DNA from: JAAXGI01 sp963579625
GTDB taxonomy: Bacteria > Gemmatimonadota > Gemmatimonadetes > Longimicrobiales > Gaopeijiaceae
NCBI GenBank assembly: GCA_963579625.1
Contig: CAUZHN010000034.1
Coordinates: forward strand, 1 to 22,443
Length of the DNA: 22,443 bases
Direction: 5' to 3'
Shown here piece by piece: positions 1 through 6,376 of the stretch (positions are counted from its first letter, which is position 1; each line of letters begins with the position of its first letter). The position numbers and the translations under genes are program-made. The notes beneath the pieces were generated by a model that was not told where the DNA came from, did no database searches, and saw nothing but the letters and a program-made list of their open reading frames with translations.

Positions 1-1
1 C

Positions 2-136
2 TCGCAGGCCGTGGTTGATGTGTACGGATCCGCTCCTACTCAAGTGATCCACGTCAGTTGCGGAGCGCGGGGTGGTGAAAAGTGTCGTTGGGAGCTTGAG
101 GAGCCAGGTCGGGAGGAGGCGAGTGACAATGGCTAG
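2..136 (+). CDS. C-terminal fragment of a V4R/XylR_N-like sensory domain protein (5' cut by window edge)
   Basis: An open frame enters from the left edge and ends at TAG 134-136, giving 44 residues. The segment contains VSCGARGGEKCRWELEE, a pair of cysteines spaced C-x7-C with a small-residue/Gly turn between them. This resembles the final beta-hairpin of V4R/XylR N-terminal type ligand-binding domains, where a C-x-a-G-x-x-x-C-x-w/f pattern is common. That family match is by eye only. Such domains sense small molecules and are often fused or adjacent to signalling proteins, which would fit the kinase-like gene at 734. The N-terminus is outside the window, so architecture and function cannot be judged. 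A GTG directly overlaps the TAG (TAGTG). Confidence 0.4.
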   Translation, partial: SQAVVDVYGSAPTQVIHVSCGARGGEKCRWELEEPGREEASDNG

Positions 137-251
137 TGAAAAAGGACGCGGTGCCAGAGTTTGATCTCATCCTAAAGTTACCGAAGTCCGCGTCCGTGTC
201 CGTGTTGTCCAGAACTTGTTCGAAGAATTGAGGCGGTTAGTGATGGAGTGA
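136..251 (+). pseudogene. Short degenerate coding remnant after the V4R-like tail
   Basis: A GTG at 136 overlaps the preceding stop and opens 31 codons (VKKDAVPEFDLILKLPKS...) ending at TGA 229-231. A second frame carries on more plausibly (VVQNLFEELRRLVME) to TGA 249-251. Joining the two would need a frameshift near the imperfect TCCGTG hexamer repeat at 197-212. The joined text looks like the first strand and helix of a small ATPase or regulator domain, perhaps RsbW-like, but it is too short to identify. Chance open frames are a real alternative. Confidence 0.2.
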
Positions 252-733
252 GACATTTGATTCTCTCTCGCGATTTCTGCGGATACTACGTGAGAGAATG
301 ATAAGCAGGCGTCCCTCCCGTCTAGGTACTCATCGTCATCCTTCGAGGAATCAAGCGTTTCAATAGCGGCACCCCCATCTCGGACTGGCCCTAAAACTCG
401 TGCTCAACTCCGTCCATGGCTAGATGAGGCGGGGTTTGCATCGGATCTATTCGGGGGCTCTGTAGGAAAGTCGGTGTGGGCCAGATAGGCTATCGTATGC
501 TTAGCGGAGATGCCTCAGCGATCTCTCCGAACGACTTCCTTACATGCCCGGCGTTGGGTTAGGGCTTGGAGCGTAGTACGTTCCTGATTGACGAGAAGGG
601 ATGATTGCAGGAGGTTGGGCGCCGGGTCCAGCCCAAAGGAGTACGCCGAGGAAGTGGCAGTGATCCCGTCATCTGAAAGCTAGAGCAAGCTCTGACGAGC
701 ACATTTGGATCGGAGTTGTGGAGAGGGGAACCG
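252..733. other. Long non-coding or decayed region upstream of the kinase-like gene
   Basis: About 480 bases hold no credible intact gene. One stop-free stretch lacking any normal start codon (345-488, plus strand) encodes AQLRPWLDEAGF...FGGSVGKSVWAR, which recalls the last helix and strand of class I SAM-dependent methyltransferases. It may be a gene remnant. A short palindrome-like element, GGAGAT/ATCTCTCC, sits near 506-528. No promoter could be assigned with confidence. The many short broken frames suggest decayed genes between the V4R-like tail and the kinase-like gene. Confidence 0.4.
260..299 (+). other. Inverted repeat
   Basis: ATTCTCTC (260-267) is perfectly repeated inverted as GAGAGAAT (292-299) around a 24-base loop. 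It lies just past the last stop of the degenerate remnant. It has no T-tract, so a terminator role is only possible, not shown. Confidence 0.25.
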
Positions 734-1474
734 ATGGAAATGATCGCGTGGGTCTTGGCCGGCCTCTTTGCGGGACTATCTGTGTACCTCGCGTTCCGCC
801 GTCCTCGTGGGTCACCTCCTGAGCCGGTCGATCAACGGGCATCTATGACTGCCGGGCAGGATAGGGCGGAAGAGGATCCGGGTGATTTGGTCCTGAACGG
901 TATGGCCCGATATCTTGGAACAGCGGTACTTAGTCCGCTCGAAGACAGCCTGCGGAAAGGAGATACTCGCGGCGCAGTCGAGGATGCCGTAGATGCTCTG
1001 CGCGACCTTGCCTTCCACGCTCAGGTAGAGACAGAAAGTGCAGCGGATCGTGAGAATTTGATCTCGGTGATCCTAGGAGTCACCCGGGAGTACACCCTCG
1101 AAACGGGAACGAACATAAAGTTCATAGGTCCGAACAAGCCCGTTCATGTAGTTTTGGCCCCTGAGCGCTTCAAGGATGCCCTCTTTCTCATTCTGGCGAA
1201 TGCAGGCCATTTCAGCGGTGGCCAGACGGTTGAGGTGACTGTAAAGGAGAAAGAGAACCAGCCTGAGATTCGGATTCGAGATCAGGGTCCAGGCTTCAGC
1301 GAGGAAGCCCTCCTGAAGGCGTTCGAGCCATTCTGGACCACTGAGTCGGACGCGCTGGGGTTGGGCCTATTCCAGGCTAGAAAGCTGCTTGAGGGTCAGG
1401 GTGTCGCGGTCGACGCGGGCAACTCGGATGAGGGTGGAGGTGAGGTTGTGATATCCCTATGCTATGAGCAGTGA
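734..1474 (+). CDS. Small membrane-anchored histidine-kinase-like ATPase (HATPase_c), no clear H box
   Basis: The 246-residue product starts with one membrane helix (residues about 3-21), then a charged linker and a C-terminal GHKL ATPase domain. Visible ATP-binding elements are the N box with N156 (LILANAGHF), G1 DQGPGF (183-188), an F box (FEPFWTT, 197-203) and G2 GLGLF (209-213). The helical part before the ATPase (about 55-100) sits where a dimerisation/phospho-acceptor domain would be, but shows no canonical H-E/D-x-R/N motif; FHAQ near 94-97 is the only histidine there. It could be a degenerate kinase, a pseudokinase, or a kinase with an unusual acceptor site. ATG 734 is chosen over the in-frame TTG at 716 because GAGAGGGG lies just upstream. 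No response regulator is adjacent. Confidence 0.75.
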   Translation: MEMIAWVLAGLFAGLSVYLAFRRPRGSPPEPVDQRASMTAGQDRAEEDPGDLVLNGMARYLGTAVLSPLEDSLRKGDTRGAVEDAVDALRDLAFHAQVETESAADRENLISVILGVTREYTLETGTNIKFIGPNKPVHVVLAPERFKDALFLILANAGHFSGGQTVEVTVKEKENQPEIRIRDQGPGFSEEALLKAFEPFWTTESDALGLGLFQARKLLEGQGVAVDAGNSDEGGGEVVISLCYEQ

Positions 1475-1675
1475 GAGACGCGGGATTGAGAGCGGTTTCG
1501 GAATGGTCGGAAATAAGGACGGGACTCGTCGGGGATGGTATTCTTGCACCGCAAGTGTCAGTAATCCGTTGGTGAGCCAGCCGTAACGGTCCTCCATGGC
1601 CTTCCAGGCAACCTTGTACGCCGCGTCATCCTGATTCCGCAGCAGGAAGGTGCTCGGTTCGAAGCCGGGCACCAT
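1457..1675 (-). CDS. Possible small hypothetical ORF (72 aa), doubtful
   Basis: A 72-codon minus-strand frame (MVPGFEPSTFLLR...) occupies most of the gap after the kinase-like gene and overlaps its last 18 bases. The middle part (AYKVAWKAMEDRYGWLTNGL) has a protein-like composition, but I recognise no family and see no Shine-Dalgarno sequence before the ATG. The start lies in a hairpin (1650-1674, GGTGC/GCACC). It may be a remnant or a chance frame. Confidence 0.2.
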   Translation of the reverse strand: MVPGFEPSTFLLRNQDDAAYKVAWKAMEDRYGWLTNGLLTLAVQEYHPRRVPSLFPTIPKPLSIPRLSLLIA

Positions 1676-1947
1676 AATTCATGTAGGACACTATTTTAAG
1701 ATCAATCACTAAAGTGACGAAGTTTTCGCCTCGTAGGACCCCGGATTCGTAGAGTCTGCCAAAAATCTAGGGACAGGGTCGGTCAGCCCCAACGAGGGGG
1801 TAAGACCAATCCTGCTTGCCCTCTTTGTCTGCATCATTGGGGGCGGGTACCAGTGCGAGGTGTTAGGCACTGCCACTTTTCGATCTTCGCAACCCCAGCA
1901 CTCCCATTCCCCCCTCCTGCACTTGGGCCTCATCGCAAACCGCCTCT
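1676..1947. other. Gap downstream of the MATE gene with broken open frames
   Basis: Just after the MATE stop on the minus strand, AGGAGGGGGG precedes an ATG that opens only 14 codons (MGVLGLRRSKSGSA). The same frame continues beyond that stop with protein-like text (NDADKEGKQDWSYPLVG, then after another stop GRLYESGVLRGENF). This looks like a gene interrupted by several stops, but no family is recognisable and chance cannot be excluded. No terminator is apparent after the MATE gene. Confidence 0.25.
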
Positions 1948-3333
1948 TTAGACATTCGGTTCCTCATCGACGATCCGGCGTATCCACGTCCCGCGAAGGA
2001 ACCAGGTGAGGGCAATGACCGCCGAAAGCACATTTGAGATCGGGAAGGCCCAGAAGATGCCATCTGGACCAAGGGGAACGGCGATCGACAGGATCCAGGC
2101 TATAGGGAAGCGGAGAACCCAGAAGGCAATGATCGACAGGCTCATCGCGGCCATGGTGTTTCCCGCTCCAGCCAGGGCACCACTCATTACCATCTGAATG
2201 CCGAAGAACCCGAAGGCCGGGCCCATGATGCGGATGAAATGGGCCCCGATCTGGATAACCTCCGGCTCGTTAGGGACGAAGGCTCTGATTACTGGTGCCG
2301 CGAAGAGGAAGAGGAGGCCTCCGGCGGCGGTAAGCGCCACGAAGCCTGCGGTCATTGCCATACGCGCCGCAACGGTCGCGCGGTCATTTTTCCGGGCCCC
2401 CACATTCTGACCCACAACAGTCGTCGTGGCCACGGAGAGACCCATAGCGGGGATGATAATAAACGAGAGAATCCGAGTACCGATGCCATACGAGGCGATC
2501 ACGGTCGTTCCGAATCCCGCAACGAGGAGCATCATGACCGCGATCCCGAGGGCCCGTGTCGACTGCTCAATTGAGGAGGGAATCCCCAGCCGGAGGATCT
2601 TCAGAAGGATGCCCCTGGCCGGCCTGAAGTGCCGTACCCTTAGGTGTATTCCGTAGCGGCCGCTGAAGAGGATCCCCATACCAACGACCCCGGCTAGGCC
2701 CTGGGCACTAATCGTTGCCCAGGCGGCACCGGCGACACCCATGGCAGGGACTGGTCCATACCCGAGGATCAGGAGGGGGTCCAAGAAAAAGTTAAGAACC
2801 ACCGTGCCAGCGGCAATGGTCATGGGCGTTTTGACATCGCCCACTCCACGGAGAAGGGCGTGGAATACGAAATACATAAAGACAGCCACGAGCCCTAGAA
2901 AGGAGATCTCTAGATAGCCTACGGCCATCTCTCTGACCGCAGGTTCCGCTCGAAAGAGAGCCATGAGAGGTTCAGATAGAATGAAGCCCGCGACTGAGAG
3001 GACAGCCGACACGATTACTACTGCCAGAAGGGTTTGTCCCGCGGCGTGATCGACAGCTTCTTCGTCACCGGTGCCAAAAGTCTGGGCTACGAGAATGGCG
3101 CCGGCGACCGCTAGGCCTCCTCCAGCTGAAATCATGAAGAACAGGATTGGAAATGAGAGCGAGACGGCAGCTACCGCACCGGCGCCCAGGCGGCCCACCC
3201 AGAACGTATCTATCAGTTGGTAGAGTGTTTGAAAGATATTTGTGGCTACAATGGGCACGGCCAGCGCCATGAGCGCTCTGAGAATCGGCCCCTCGGTGGT
3301 GTCCTTTGTACCGGACCGATACTTCTTGGTCAC
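1948..3333 (-). CDS. MATE family cation-coupled multidrug/toxin efflux pump
   Basis: A 461-residue inner-membrane protein made almost entirely of hydrophobic helices, the normal size for the 12-helix MATE/NorM/DinF family, which exports organic cations and drugs in exchange for Na+ or H+. The N-terminal half has the expected opening (LRALMALAVPIVATNIFQTL, then YQLIDTFWVGRLG) and the loop AQTFGTGDEEAVDHAA after helix 2. The C-terminal half repeats the pattern (GIGTRILSFIIIPAMGLS, VVGQNVGARK). The start is GTG 3333, since an in-frame stop lies four codons upstream. That GTG overlaps the TGA of a short patatin-like frame (GTGA), so it may be translated by coupling. No regulator gene is adjacent; substrate unknown. 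Confidence 0.9.
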   Translation of the reverse strand: MTKKYRSGTKDTTEGPILRALMALAVPIVATNIFQTLYQLIDTFWVGRLGAGAVAAVSLSFPILFFMISAGGGLAVAGAILVAQTFGTGDEEAVDHAAGQTLLAVVIVSAVLSVAGFILSEPLMALFRAEPAVREMAVGYLEISFLGLVAVFMYFVFHALLRGVGDVKTPMTIAAGTVVLNFFLDPLLILGYGPVPAMGVAGAAWATISAQGLAGVVGMGILFSGRYGIHLRVRHFRPARGILLKILRLGIPSSIEQSTRALGIAVMMLLVAGFGTTVIASYGIGTRILSFIIIPAMGLSVATTTVVGQNVGARKNDRATVAARMAMTAGFVALTAAGGLLFLFAAPVIRAFVPNEPEVIQIGAHFIRIMGPAFGFFGIQMVMSGALAGAGNTMAAMSLSIIAFWVLRFPIAWILSIAVPLGPDGIFWAFPISNVLSAVIALTWFLRGTWIRRIVDEEPNV

Positions 3334-3458
3334 CTTTTTCGCTTAGAACTGTGTTGACTTGAGCTTGGGCTACTCCGAACGAGGGCCTTAAGAAATCCGA
3401 CCTGGTAGGCCGCCCGCGCGTCCCCACCTCCCATTATGAGAGCCATCGGTCCCGGCAT
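3330..3458 (-). pseudogene. Truncated patatin-like phospholipase N-terminus, overlapping the MATE start
   Basis: A 42-codon frame begins MPGPMALIMGGGDARAAYQV and continues GFLKALVR. This matches the opening beta strand and glycine-rich oxyanion-hole loop of bacterial patatin-like lipases (typical form alvLxGGGARxAYQVGvLkAl), with an Asp inside the glycine loop. After KALVR the text turns to a Ser/Lys tail (SSPSSSQHSSKRKR) and stops. The GxSxG nucleophile and catalytic Asp are absent, so it cannot be a lipase. The TGA (3330-3332) overlaps the GTG start of the MATE gene by four bases. ATG 3446 is an alternative start. Either gene debris that happens to abut the pump gene, or a retained leader that couples its translation. 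Confidence 0.55.
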
Positions 3459-3503
3459 GTGGGCGACCAACGTGTCGGGGATCCAGCCTCGCTTTTGGTC
3501 ATC

Positions 3504-3535
3504 AGCTGGCCCCCTTGGGAGACTGAGGGCCAGCT
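3504..3535 (-). terminator. Hairpin downstream of the four-helix membrane protein gene
   Basis: AGCTGGCCC (3504-3512) pairs perfectly with GGGCCAGCT (3527-3535) around a 14-base loop. It starts 14 bases past the stop of the minus-strand gene at 3549. No T-tract follows, so termination is plausible but unproven. Confidence 0.35.
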
Positions 3536-3548
3536 TCGAGGCCGATGC

Positions 3549-3950
3549 TCAGAATGAACTGCCGAAGAGGCCTCGCTGGATTGCCCCTAGGGCGCCCCAG
3601 ATCAGGAGCAGGGCAACAGCGGTTCCGATAAGGTGAGGCATCGGTCGTCTCTCTTCGGGTGGTCTTCGCCGCAACACCGAAAGTGGAACCTGAGCGGCAG
3701 TGGCTGCCGCTAGCATCATGAAGATGTGTCCGATCAGCTGGGGGTAAAAACGTCCCGATACAACGACGAAGAATCCTAGCAAGATCTGCAGGTGAAGCAG
3801 GCCTGCGAATGCTCCTGCCACCCTGTGCATCCCTCTGTCGTAAGGTCTCGCGGTCAACACAGCGAAGAGCGAATATCCGAGGGCCACAACCCCCGCGAGG
3901 AGCACCAGGTATCGGAGCCCTGAATGAGCGTAGAGAAGTCCGTTGAGCAT
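3549..3950 (-). CDS. Conserved four-helix integral membrane protein
   Basis: The 133-residue product is mostly hydrophobic, with about four membrane helices. It begins MLNGLLYAHSGLRYLVLLAG; a His-Ser-Gly-x-Arg-Tyr motif at the start of helix 1 is shared by small uncharacterised membrane proteins of Bacteroidetes and related phyla (recalled, not searched). Further His residues lie in or near later helices (MHRVAG, LLHLQ, GHIFMM, PHLIG), which makes a cytochrome b561-like or other metal/heme-binding role conceivable but unproven. ATG 3950 is preferred over an upstream TTG at 3995 because GGAGG lies five bases before it. It is downstream of the exonuclease gene on the same strand, with a 189-base gap, so it may have its own promoter. 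Confidence 0.65.
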   Translation of the reverse strand: MLNGLLYAHSGLRYLVLLAGVVALGYSLFAVLTARPYDRGMHRVAGAFAGLLHLQILLGFFVVVSGRFYPQLIGHIFMMLAAATAAQVPLSVLRRRPPEERRPMPHLIGTAVALLLIWGALGAIQRGLFGSSF

Positions 3951-4139
3951 AGGGCCTCCAGCGGCGGGTTCGGTGAGCACGTGGGTCCGCCGCAATCGGT
4001 CACCGTGGAGAGGATCCCGAAAGGGCTTTCACAAGTCAGCGAATGAGAATACGGTGGAAGGACCATCCCTGCACCCCTCCACCTCCTGTAGATGAAGGAT
4101 CGCTCTTGTGGAGCGGAGGTCAACTGGTCCCTATCGCCT

Positions 4140-4949
4140 CTAGTCTGGGGCTTCCTCCAACGCTGAGCGTACCACGTCCTTCACGCCCTCATCTATATCA
4201 TCCTTTGAGAGTATCCAGTTGAGATATTTGCGGTCATTCGAAACCACCTCAGCGAGAGGACGGTCCTTCCGTTTGCCAAACCGAAAGATCCGGCCGTGAT
4301 CCTGGGTGGTCAGAAACCATCGGTCCACCTCGGTCTCGAAGGGCCGAATGTCATCGCAGTATTGATTCAGATTTTCCAGATCTCTTGGCAGGTGGGGGTA
4401 TTGGTTCAGCTGAGTAGTAAGGATAGCGGCTGTCGCTCTAATGTCTGCTAATGCCGAGTGGGCATCCTCAAGCTCGCGATGGAGGTAGAATTGGACGGCT
4501 GCGGCCAGATCTCGGGGTTCCTCCCGGTGGAAGATCATCTGAATATCGATGATCTTCCTATCCCCTTGGTTGAAGGAAAGCGCGGATCTCCGGAACTCTG
4601 AGAAAAGCATGGGCAAATCGAATCTGCGGATGTTGAAACCAGCTAGATCACAGGGTTTGAGGAGCTGAAGGAGGCTCCTTGCTCGAGTGGAAAAGGGAGG
4701 CTCATTAGCTACATCTTCATCGGTGATACCATGGATGGCCGTGGCTTCCAGAGGAATGGGCATTTCAGGATTAAACCGCCGTACTCGCTCGGTTACGTCG
4801 CCGTTGGGAGAGAGACGGATAATAGCGATCTCGATGATCCGGTCCTTTCCAATGCTGAGACCCGTGGTTTCCAGGTCCAGGAAGATGAGAGGTCGATCGA
4901 GGACGATCGGAAAGGGTGCCGGCTCAACCATGCTGGAGAAAATAGACAT
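4140..4949 (-). CDS. DEDDh 3'-5' exonuclease (DnaQ/ExoX-like) with a C-terminal extension
   Basis: The 269-residue protein carries the exonuclease fold of DNA polymerase III epsilon, ExoX and RNase T. Numbered from ATG 4949: ExoI FLDLETTGLS (D25, E27), ExoII AGFNIRRFDLPML (D111) and ExoIII HSALADIRAT (H164, D169), giving a complete DEDDh set. After the nuclease (about 20-182) comes a separate C-terminal segment with FRFGKRKDRPLAEV and KYLNWILSKDDI. This resembles the small GK-x-x-D-x-x-L / YLxWIL module (DUF3820-type) found at the end of some stand-alone exonucleases. The likely role is DNA trimming in repair or proofreading. A longer frame to 5051 exists but would run into the divergent oxidoreductase gene; no good Shine-Dalgarno separates M at 4949 from M at 4931. 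Confidence 0.85.
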   Translation of the reverse strand: MSIFSSMVEPAPFPIVLDRPLIFLDLETTGLSIGKDRIIEIAIIRLSPNGDVTERVRRFNPEMPIPLEATAIHGITDEDVANEPPFSTRARSLLQLLKPCDLAGFNIRRFDLPMLFSEFRRSALSFNQGDRKIIDIQMIFHREEPRDLAAAVQFYLHRELEDAHSALADIRATAAILTTQLNQYPHLPRDLENLNQYCDDIRPFETEVDRWFLTTQDHGRIFRFGKRKDRPLAEVVSNDRKYLNWILSKDDIDEGVKDVVRSALEEAPD

Positions 4950-4951
4950 AC

Positions 4952-4988
4952 GGGTTACGCTTCGAAACCCACCAACTCGAACGGTGGG
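4952..4988. promoter_or_regulatory. Two overlapping inverted repeats in the divergent promoter region
   Basis: In the 54-base gap between the exonuclease and the oxidoreductase starts, GGGTT(4952-4956)/AACCC(4966-4970) and CCCACC(4968-4973)/GGTGGG(4983-4988) form two inverted repeats, each with a 9-base spacer. They share CCC, so as hairpins they are mutually exclusive. They may be operator half-sites for divergent control, or chance. Confidence 0.25.
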
Positions 4989-5003
4989 AAAGGAGAGGTT
5001 CCA

Positions 5004-6005
5004 ATGAAGGTTGTCGAGATCGTCAGGCATGGCGACCCGGATGTACTTCAACTGGGTAAGCGACCGGATCCCGAACCGGGGCCAGGCGAGGTTGAAGTTC
5101 GCGTTCTTTACTCAGGGGTGAACAGGGCCGATCTCCTTCAGCGCCGCGGGCAATACCCAGCCCCTAGAGGGTTCTCATCGGATATCCCCGGACTTGAGTA
5201 CGCCGGCGTGATCGAATCACTCGGAAAGGATTGCGGCCTCAGGGCAGTGGGCGAGCGTGTTATGGGTGTTCTTGGTGGAGGTGGATATGCCGAGCGGGTA
5301 GTGGTCTCCGAACGTGAGACGATAGGGGTCCCGGAAGGAATGGCCATGGAAGCGGCTGGAGCTGTCCCAGAGGTCTTTATGACGGCATGGGATGCGCTAT
5401 TCAGGCAGGCAGGTCTACGTAGTGGAGAAGTGGTCTTGATCCATGCAGTGGGGAGTGGGGTGGGAACGGCTGGCCTGCAGCTCGCCCGCACCATTGGCGC
5501 ACTCACAATCGGGACTTCGCGGACCAGGGAAAAGTTGTGGCGAGCGAAGCAGATGGGGCTTGATGAGGGGGTTCTGGTGGGGGATGAAGGAGATTGGGCT
5601 CAGCAAGTGGCCGACCGTCTGGATGGCCAGAGGGTGGACGTGGTACTGGATCTCGTTGGAGCGACCTACCTCGAGGGTAATTTGCAGATTCTGGCCTCCG
5701 GAGCCCGGTGGATGATTGTCGGTGTTCCGAGCGGCAGCACTGGACTTGTTGACCTTCGCCAGTTGATGGTGCGAAGAGCGTCTCTCATTGGAACCGTGCT
5801 TCGAGCTCGTCCGCCCGAGGAGAAAGCTGTTCTTGCACGTGAATTCGAACGCACTGTCATGCCACTATTTGCGTCGGGCCGCTTGGCCCCCGTTCTCGAC
5901 CGCGTGTTTCCCGCGAGTGAGGCAGCTGAGGCCCACCGGTACGTAGAGGGAAACAACAGCTTCGGGACAATCGTCCTGTCTTGGGAGGGCATGGGATCCA
6001 GATGA
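5004..6005 (+). CDS. Zinc-independent quinone oxidoreductase-like medium-chain dehydrogenase (QOR/PIG3-like)
   Basis: The 333-residue product belongs to the zeta-crystallin/QOR branch of the medium-chain dehydrogenase superfamily, cytosolic NAD(P)H-dependent reductases of quinones or activated double bonds. It has the N-terminal GroES-like domain with GVNRADLLQRRGQYP (38-52), typical of the PIG3/TP53I3 subgroup, and PGLEYAGV (62-69). The Rossmann domain contains HAVGSGVGTAGLQLA (147-161). The Cys cluster of the structural zinc of alcohol dehydrogenases is missing. ATG 5004 has AGGAGAG nine bases upstream; the frame is open far upstream, but that part is antisense to the exonuclease. It is divergent from the exonuclease gene and followed by a strong hairpin. 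Confidence 0.88.
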   Translation: MKVVEIVRHGDPDVLQLGKRPDPEPGPGEVEVRVLYSGVNRADLLQRRGQYPAPRGFSSDIPGLEYAGVIESLGKDCGLRAVGERVMGVLGGGGYAERVVVSERETIGVPEGMAMEAAGAVPEVFMTAWDALFRQAGLRSGEVVLIHAVGSGVGTAGLQLARTIGALTIGTSRTREKLWRAKQMGLDEGVLVGDEGDWAQQVADRLDGQRVDVVLDLVGATYLEGNLQILASGARWMIVGVPSGSTGLVDLRQLMVRRASLIGTVLRARPPEEKAVLAREFERTVMPLFASGRLAPVLDRVFPASEAAEAHRYVEGNNSFGTIVLSWEGMGSR

Positions 6006-6045
6006 GATCCCGTGGCCCTCACCGGATGTGAGGGCTCACGAGATC
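6006..6045 (+). terminator. Long hairpin immediately after the oxidoreductase stop
   Basis: GCCCTCAC (6015-6022) pairs with GTGAGGGC (6028-6035) around CGGAT. The stem extends outward (GATCCCGTG with CACGAGATC) with one mismatch and one bulge. It starts at the base after TGA. There is no U-tract, so it is a terminator-like or mRNA-end-protecting hairpin. Confidence 0.5.
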
Positions 6046-6193
6046 CCAATCACCTCAGAGATGATCTGATAAGGGAAGACCTTTGAGGGGCTTCTAGGGA
6101 ACGCAATGGTCCGCACGAGGGTTTCTGGAACGGGTTGTGAACCGCACCTTGGGAGTGAGCGGACATCCGTCCCGGCAGCACTCGGGGAACACC

Positions 6194-6376
6194 ATGAACG
6201 ATGAAATTGTACCGACCGGATTGTGTCCACGGTGTGCCCACTGCCAAGTCGTAACCACAGACAGGGGTGGTCACTTCCTTCTCTGTCGAAAGTGTTTCGA
6301 GGACTCCAGTTATCCTAGGTATCCAGTGCTTCCGTTGATTAAATGCAAAGGATTTCGGGACCTTAATGATACCTGA
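6194..6376 (+). CDS. Small cysteine-rich (zinc-ribbon-like) conserved protein
   Basis: A 60-residue protein with six cysteines: C11, C14, C17 in CPRCAHC, C31 and C34 in LLCRKC, and C51. The spacing (CxxC, then CxxC) suggests a single zinc-binding knuckle. The pattern CPRC...F-L-L-C...P-R-Y-P...C-x-G-F is one I associate with tiny uncharacterised proteins in diverse bacteria, but I know no function for them. ATG 6194 with GGGGAA upstream is preferred over a GTG at 6137. Its last 11 bases overlap the start of the glycosyltransferase gene (ATG inside AATGATACCTGA), so the two are probably translationally coupled. A regulatory or chaperone-like role for the enzyme is only a guess. Confidence 0.65.
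   Translation: MNDEIVPTGLCPRCAHCQVVTTDRGGHFLLCRKCFEDSSYPRYPVLPLIKCKGFRDLNDT

Noticed and set aside
1620..1680. tRNA-like 3' half: T-arm-like CTCGGTTCGAAGCCGGG followed by CACCA
   Set aside because: The T-stem pairs well, but no 7-base acceptor partner, D-arm or canonical anticodon stem-loop lies upstream at the right distance, so a tRNA gene or tRNA-derived attachment site is not supported.
2006..2656. Plus-strand open frames antisense to the MATE gene
   Set aside because: They lie wholly within the well-supported MATE gene, with Arg/Pro-rich shadow composition and no family resemblance.
4731..5003. Upstream extension of the oxidoreductase frame
   Set aside because: It is antisense to the exonuclease. 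The family N-terminus and a good ribosome site both place the start at 5004.
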